Under the pieces are notes generated by a model that was given only the letters and a program-made list of their open reading frames with translations, was not told the DNA's origin and made no database searches. DNA of 64,000 nucleotides, taken from positions 8,246,001-8,310,000 of the forward strand of contig CM082593.2 of the NCBI GenBank assembly GCA_040954595.2. The letters run 5' to 3'. Positions within the stretch are counted from its first letter, which is position 1. Each line of letters begins with the position of its first letter. Made by a program: the position numbers and the translations under genes. This stretch comes from Balanoglossus misakiensis (Eukaryota > Hemichordata). Below, one piece after another: positions 60,781 through 64,000 of the stretch.

Positions 60781-60992
60781 TACAGTAAAACAGGTTATTT
60801 TCACGAGCAATAAATTTTCGCGAAATACGCGAGAGCCAAAACAACGTGAAAATAAAAAGTCGCGTAAAAATGTTTTTCGGGGATAACATTATGCAGTGAA
60901 ATACGAGAATGCGAAAATTAACCCTCGCGTAACAGTTGCCTCTTTTGATATCGTGAAAATTTCCTGTCGCGAAAAATAACCGTTTTACAGTA
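60781..60992. mobile_element. TACTGTAAAAC-family MITE
   Basis: It begins TACAGTAAAACAGGTTATTT and ends AACCGTTTTACAGTA. The interior CpGs in CGCGAAATACGCGAGAGCC are preserved. Confidence 0.85.
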
Positions 60993-61669
60993 TTGCAAAC
61001 AGTATTAACTTTGTCTTATCATACAATCCAATTTATATCTTTTGCACCCAGGCCTGCAATTATGTCCAAGGACTGATTGTTGATGACTTTAGTGGCATAA
61101 AAATTATTGACACCCTCTACATTTGTATGACAGTCACATTTTTTCAACATCTGATATATTAAGAAATATTTGCATATTTTTTCATATATAAAAGTGATTT
61201 AGGACTGACAGGCAAACAAAAGAATTGTGTCAACAGAATCTACAGACCTACAGTTTTATTACATAACATGTTTACATATAGGTGTGTACTGTAGTTTGTA
61301 CAAGCTTCCCACAATTCATTGTTTTTCAACGTGTTTCTGAGGTATGTGCTTGTCATGTGTGGTGTTCAACATAACCAGGGTAACGTACTGTGTTTCAAAG
61401 CATTCATGTGAAATCGGTCTTTATATCAATTATATTACCATTCAACTAGGGCAAGAAAATGCCTGTCTGCCTGCAATACTGGGCCTTAGCCTTGTTTGAG
61501 CAATGTGAACGGCCTAACAGACACATCCTGAAATCTGTTTGTGGGTTTCTGGCTGTGAGCACTGATCTCTGGTTTGTTTGTGTTTTACCTGTTTTGAAAT
61601 TCCAAGAATCAGTGAACAAATAAATGTCAGTACCAGTAATAGAAAGATGGTGCTTGTCTATACATGTAG

Positions 61670-61885
61670 TACTGTAAAACGGGTTATTTTTGCGACAGGG
61701 AATTTTCGCGCTATCAAAAGAGGCAACTGTAACGCAAGGATTAATTTTGGCATCCTCATAATTCACTAACTGCATCGTTATCTCTAAAAAAAATTATGCG
61801 ACTTTTTATTTTCACTTTTTTTTTTGCTCTTGCGTATTTCACGAAAATTTATTGCTCGCTATTAAAAATAACCCGTTTTACAGTA
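61670..61885. mobile_element. TACTGTAAAAC-family MITE just upstream of the annexin-like gene
   Basis: Both ends are intact (TACTGTAAAACGGGTTAT and AACCCGTTTTACAGTA). It ends 69 bp before the acceptor of the first coding exon, so it sits in that intron close to the branch-point region. Confidence 0.85.
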
Positions 61886-61972
61886 TGGACTGGTATATGA
61901 AGGACTGATAACTCTACCGCGCACGTTTCAAATTTTTCTTTGATTTCCTTCCAGAGCTAGCAGAGTAGCAGA

Positions 61973-62197
61973 ATGAGTTATCCTCCATATGGTGGTGGTT
62001 ACCCACCTCAACAACCAGGTGGTTACCCACCGCAACAACCAGGTGGTGGCTACCCACCGCAACAACCAGGTGGCGGTTACCCTCCGCAACAACCAGGTGG
62101 TGGCTACCCTCCACAACCAGGTGCATATCCACCAAGCCAACCAGGTGGTTACCCCCCTCAACCTGGCGGTTATCCAACTGGACAGCAAACCTATCCT
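61973..62197 (+). CDS. Annexin A7/A11-like protein, first coding exon
   Basis: The exon begins at about 61955 after a strong acceptor (TTTGATTTCCTTCCAG), has an 18-bp leader, and opens with ATG (CAGAATGAG). It gives 75 codons and ends in phase 0 at CCT/GTAAGT. The peptide starts [13 protein letters not shown] and is built of [13 protein letters not shown] repeats. The MSYP start and the Gly/Tyr/Pro-rich disordered N-terminus are hallmarks of annexins A7 and A11, where this region mediates phase separation, membrane tethering and ALG-2 binding ahead of four Ca2+/phospholipid-binding annexin repeats. The annexin core is outside the window, so a PEF-type or other Pro/Gly-rich protein cannot be excluded. 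Confidence 0.8.
61991..62164 (+). repeat. Coding tandem repeat (GGGYPPQQP units)
   Basis: Seven units of 21-27 bp encode GG(G)YPPQ(Q)P. The middle units are nearly identical at DNA level (CCGCAACAACCAGGTGG), which suggests recent slippage or unequal exchange. Other frames over this segment, on both strands, are artefacts of the repeat. Confidence 0.85.
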
Positions 62198-62347
62198 GTA
62201 AGTAACGAAGCTCATAGCAATTATCACACGCCAAGGAACTGCTCAAACGAGTCGGGGACATTGTGTGAATACGAACTCTAAATCCTATGCAATCTTATAT
62301 GGCCAAATTTACATGTTTTTTTTTTAATTTCATATCCTTAACCCCAG

Positions 62348-62428
62348 CCACAGCCTGGAATGCCTCAAACTTATCCTGGTACTGCTGGCAGTTCCCCATA
62401 TCCTGGACAACCACCAGCAGCTGGTTAT
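62348..62428 (+). CDS. Annexin A7/A11-like protein, second coding exon
   Basis: Acceptor CATATCCTTAACCCCAG, then 27 codons in phase 0, then donor TAT/GTAAGT. The peptide (PQPGMPQTYPGTAGSSPYPG, then QPPAAGY) continues the Pro/Gly/Tyr-rich domain. Both borders and the frame fit the neighbouring exons. Confidence 0.8.
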
Positions 62429-62504
62429 GTAAGTTCAGTAAATTCCTTCTCACAGTACCGGTAGTCTCAAATAAACTAGAAAATCTACTAATCTGATAGT
62501 TGGT

Positions 62505-62570
62505 TTAAAGGGACAAAGTCTCTCTCTCGCTGACTTTTTTCCATTAATTAATTACAAGACACTGTTTATG
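62505..62570. mobile_element. Left-end fragment of the GGGACAAAGTC MITE
   Basis: TTAAAGGGACAAAGTCTCTC through CCATTAATTA and ACAAGACACTGTTTATG, then unrelated sequence. It lies in the intron after the second coding exon. Confidence 0.75.
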
Positions 62571-63035
62571 TGAACTCTTCCACGTGGCCCCCTACCTTGT
62601 CTTACTTGCAAACAGCGACACATGTAATATTTATTGAACTATTAGAAACCACATTTGTTATCACAGACTTGAGTAGAGTTGAAACACAAATCTAGTTTGT
62701 TTAATCAAGGTACATGTATACAGGTGTCCTAAATTGGTATCCTCATTCAACAAATTCCACTTCTTGTTGAATGGTGTTATGTTAAAAACATGTAAACAAT
62801 TCTTTGATTGATTGCACTTACAGAAAACATGACAGTTGAAGTCATTTTTGTATTGGCCACAACCTGACCCCAATTGACCTGTGATTCAGTTCAGCATTTT
62901 ATGGCTGATTTTATTGCTGGGATCAGTGGACAGATTTATTAGTCCTTGTGGCCGAAGTGAAGAGGGGACTAATAGATTCAGTCCAGTCAGTCTGTCTGTC
63001 TCCAACTATTCTAAGTGAAACAGTAGAGACTGAAT

Positions 63036-63374
63036 GAATTTACAAAGGGACAAAGTCTCTCTCTCGCTGTGAGACACCGTTTATCATGTAAATGTACATG
63101 TGGATATGTAGTGAATTAACGTTCAACCACACACAACTTCCATCCCGCTTGTATGATATTAGTCAAAATTCACCCAAAATGAACAAATGGTAGAGACCGA
63201 TTATTCATTTTGGAGAGTTTTTTCACTCTCATGTCTACAAACGGGATGGAAGTTGTGTGTGGTCGAACATTGATTCACTATATATATCCACATGTAGAAT
63301 AACATTAACAGTGTCTTGTATCAAAGATAATTAATGGAAAAAGGGCAGCGAGAGAGAGACTTTGTCCCTTTTAA
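63036..63374. mobile_element. TTAA-type MITE, GGGACAAAGTC family, in the same intron
   Basis: The left end is slightly changed (TTTACAAAGGGACAAAGTC) with an internal deletion after CTCTCGCTG. The right arm is complete to GACTTTGTCCCTTTTAA. Mirror arms meet at ACAAATGGTAGAGACCG. Confidence 0.8.
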
Positions 63375-63496
63375 TGACTGATATTGGCAAATGTTGGTAG
63401 TGCAGAAAACTGGCAGTTCAAGCCACTACCGCTTTCACAATACTTTGCTGTCTAACAAAAAAAAACTGTAATCCTGTCGTTGTGGATTTCTTATAG

Positions 63497-63658
63497 CCTC
63501 CACCAGCAGGTTTTAGCGGGATGCCGACACCAGAATCAGCATCATCTGCAGCAGCATCTGGATATCCTGCCCCAGCCCAGACTGGATACCCACCACAAGG
63601 TGGCTACCCTCCTGCACCATACCCTGGCCAACCTGCTGCTCCGCCACCCCCAGCTCAG
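63497..63658 (+). CDS. Annexin A7/A11-like protein, third coding exon
   Basis: Acceptor GGATTTCTTATAG, 54 codons in phase 0, donor CAG/GTGAGA. The peptide includes PPPAGFSGMPTPESASS and ends in PYPGQPAAPPPPAQ. With the first two exons this makes 156 residues of disordered N-terminal domain. The gene continues past the right edge. Confidence 0.8.
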
Positions 63659-63740
63659 GTGAGAATCTCTGTCATCTATTCCATGTAGCAGTGTTGCTTA
63701 ATGGCATTGCAAAAGCTATAGTATCTGTGAGACCCCCCCC

Positions 63741-63776
63741 AAAACAAACAAACAAACAAACAAACAAACAAACAAA
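63741..63776. repeat. (AAAC)n microsatellite
   Basis: About eight AAAC units after a short C run; a (CAA)n tract follows at 63803-63822. Both are in the intron after the third coding exon. Confidence 0.95.
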
Positions 63777-64000
63777 AATAGACAAAACAATAAAAAACAA
63801 ATAACAACAACAACAACAACAACTTAGCCTGTATTTGTTAGCCTGTATTAGGGTACATCATGTTATCGCCAACTGGTGATTGCTATGCATAGAAAAAATT
63901 GAGCACAATTCCTGTCAAAATAACGTACAGAGTTTCGGCATGGGCACACAGCATCTCAAAAGTCTTGTCTTTGCATGATGTTCAAAGCATTTGGGTGAAA

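Noticed and set aside
61914-62261. Two minus-strand frames rich in Trp/Leu or His/Val repeats
   Set aside because: They are the reverse reading of the GGGYPPQQP coding repeat and have no independent support.

Overview
The window is eukaryotic nuclear DNA. It is AT-rich (roughly two thirds A+T by eye), gene-poor, full of introns with GT/AG borders, and packed with short non-autonomous DNA transposons. The gene content (a cGMP-dependent kinase, a rhodanese plus dual-specificity phosphatase, an annexin-like N-terminus) and the many palindromic MITEs fit a marine invertebrate animal. An invertebrate deuterostome such as a hemichordate or cephalochordate is my guess, but nothing here proves the phylum.

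Three genes are well supported. (1) On the minus strand at 36130-36404 lies the first coding exon of a PRKG1-type cGMP-dependent protein kinase, with the leucine zipper and the autoinhibitory segment. The gene must continue to the left. I recognise no further kinase exon in the 36 kb to that side, so 1-36129 is read mainly as a very large first intron or as intergenic DNA. (2) On the minus strand at 55066-56067 lies an uninterrupted 333-codon reading frame for a rhodanese/CH2 plus dual-specificity phosphatase protein most like STYXL1 (MK-STYX). Unlike the mammalian pseudophosphatase it keeps the catalytic Cys and Arg. (3) On the plus strand, three phase-0 exons at 61973-62197, 62348-62428 and 63497-63658 encode the Pro/Gly/Tyr/Gln-rich N-terminus of an annexin A7/A11-like protein that runs off the right edge. 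The STYXL1-like and annexin-like genes are divergent and may share a promoter region around 58.4-59.2 kb. Four weaker exon candidates (16563-16853 minus, 29843-30040 plus, 31598-31685 minus, 42391-42462 minus) are listed with low confidence.

The rest is mostly transposon debris. At least six MITE families end in TTAA. One TA-flanked, CpG-rich family has termini beginning TACTGTAAAAC. A two-hairpin element is present as two nearly identical 318-bp copies 21 kb apart. Two elements with 3-bp TAA/TTA flanks share an internal core but have different terminal inverted repeats. There are also several isolated hairpins, microsatellites and poly-C runs. The palindrome TACATGTA occurs about 40 times, far above expectation, and two perfect 13-bp Maf-type palindromes (TGCTGAGTCAGCA) are present. 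I found no tRNA, rRNA or CRISPR. Nothing in the window amounts to a clearly new molecular system. The most interesting signals are the catalytically intact STYXL1-like phosphatase, the missing redox cysteine in the kinase zipper, and the layered MITE landscape.
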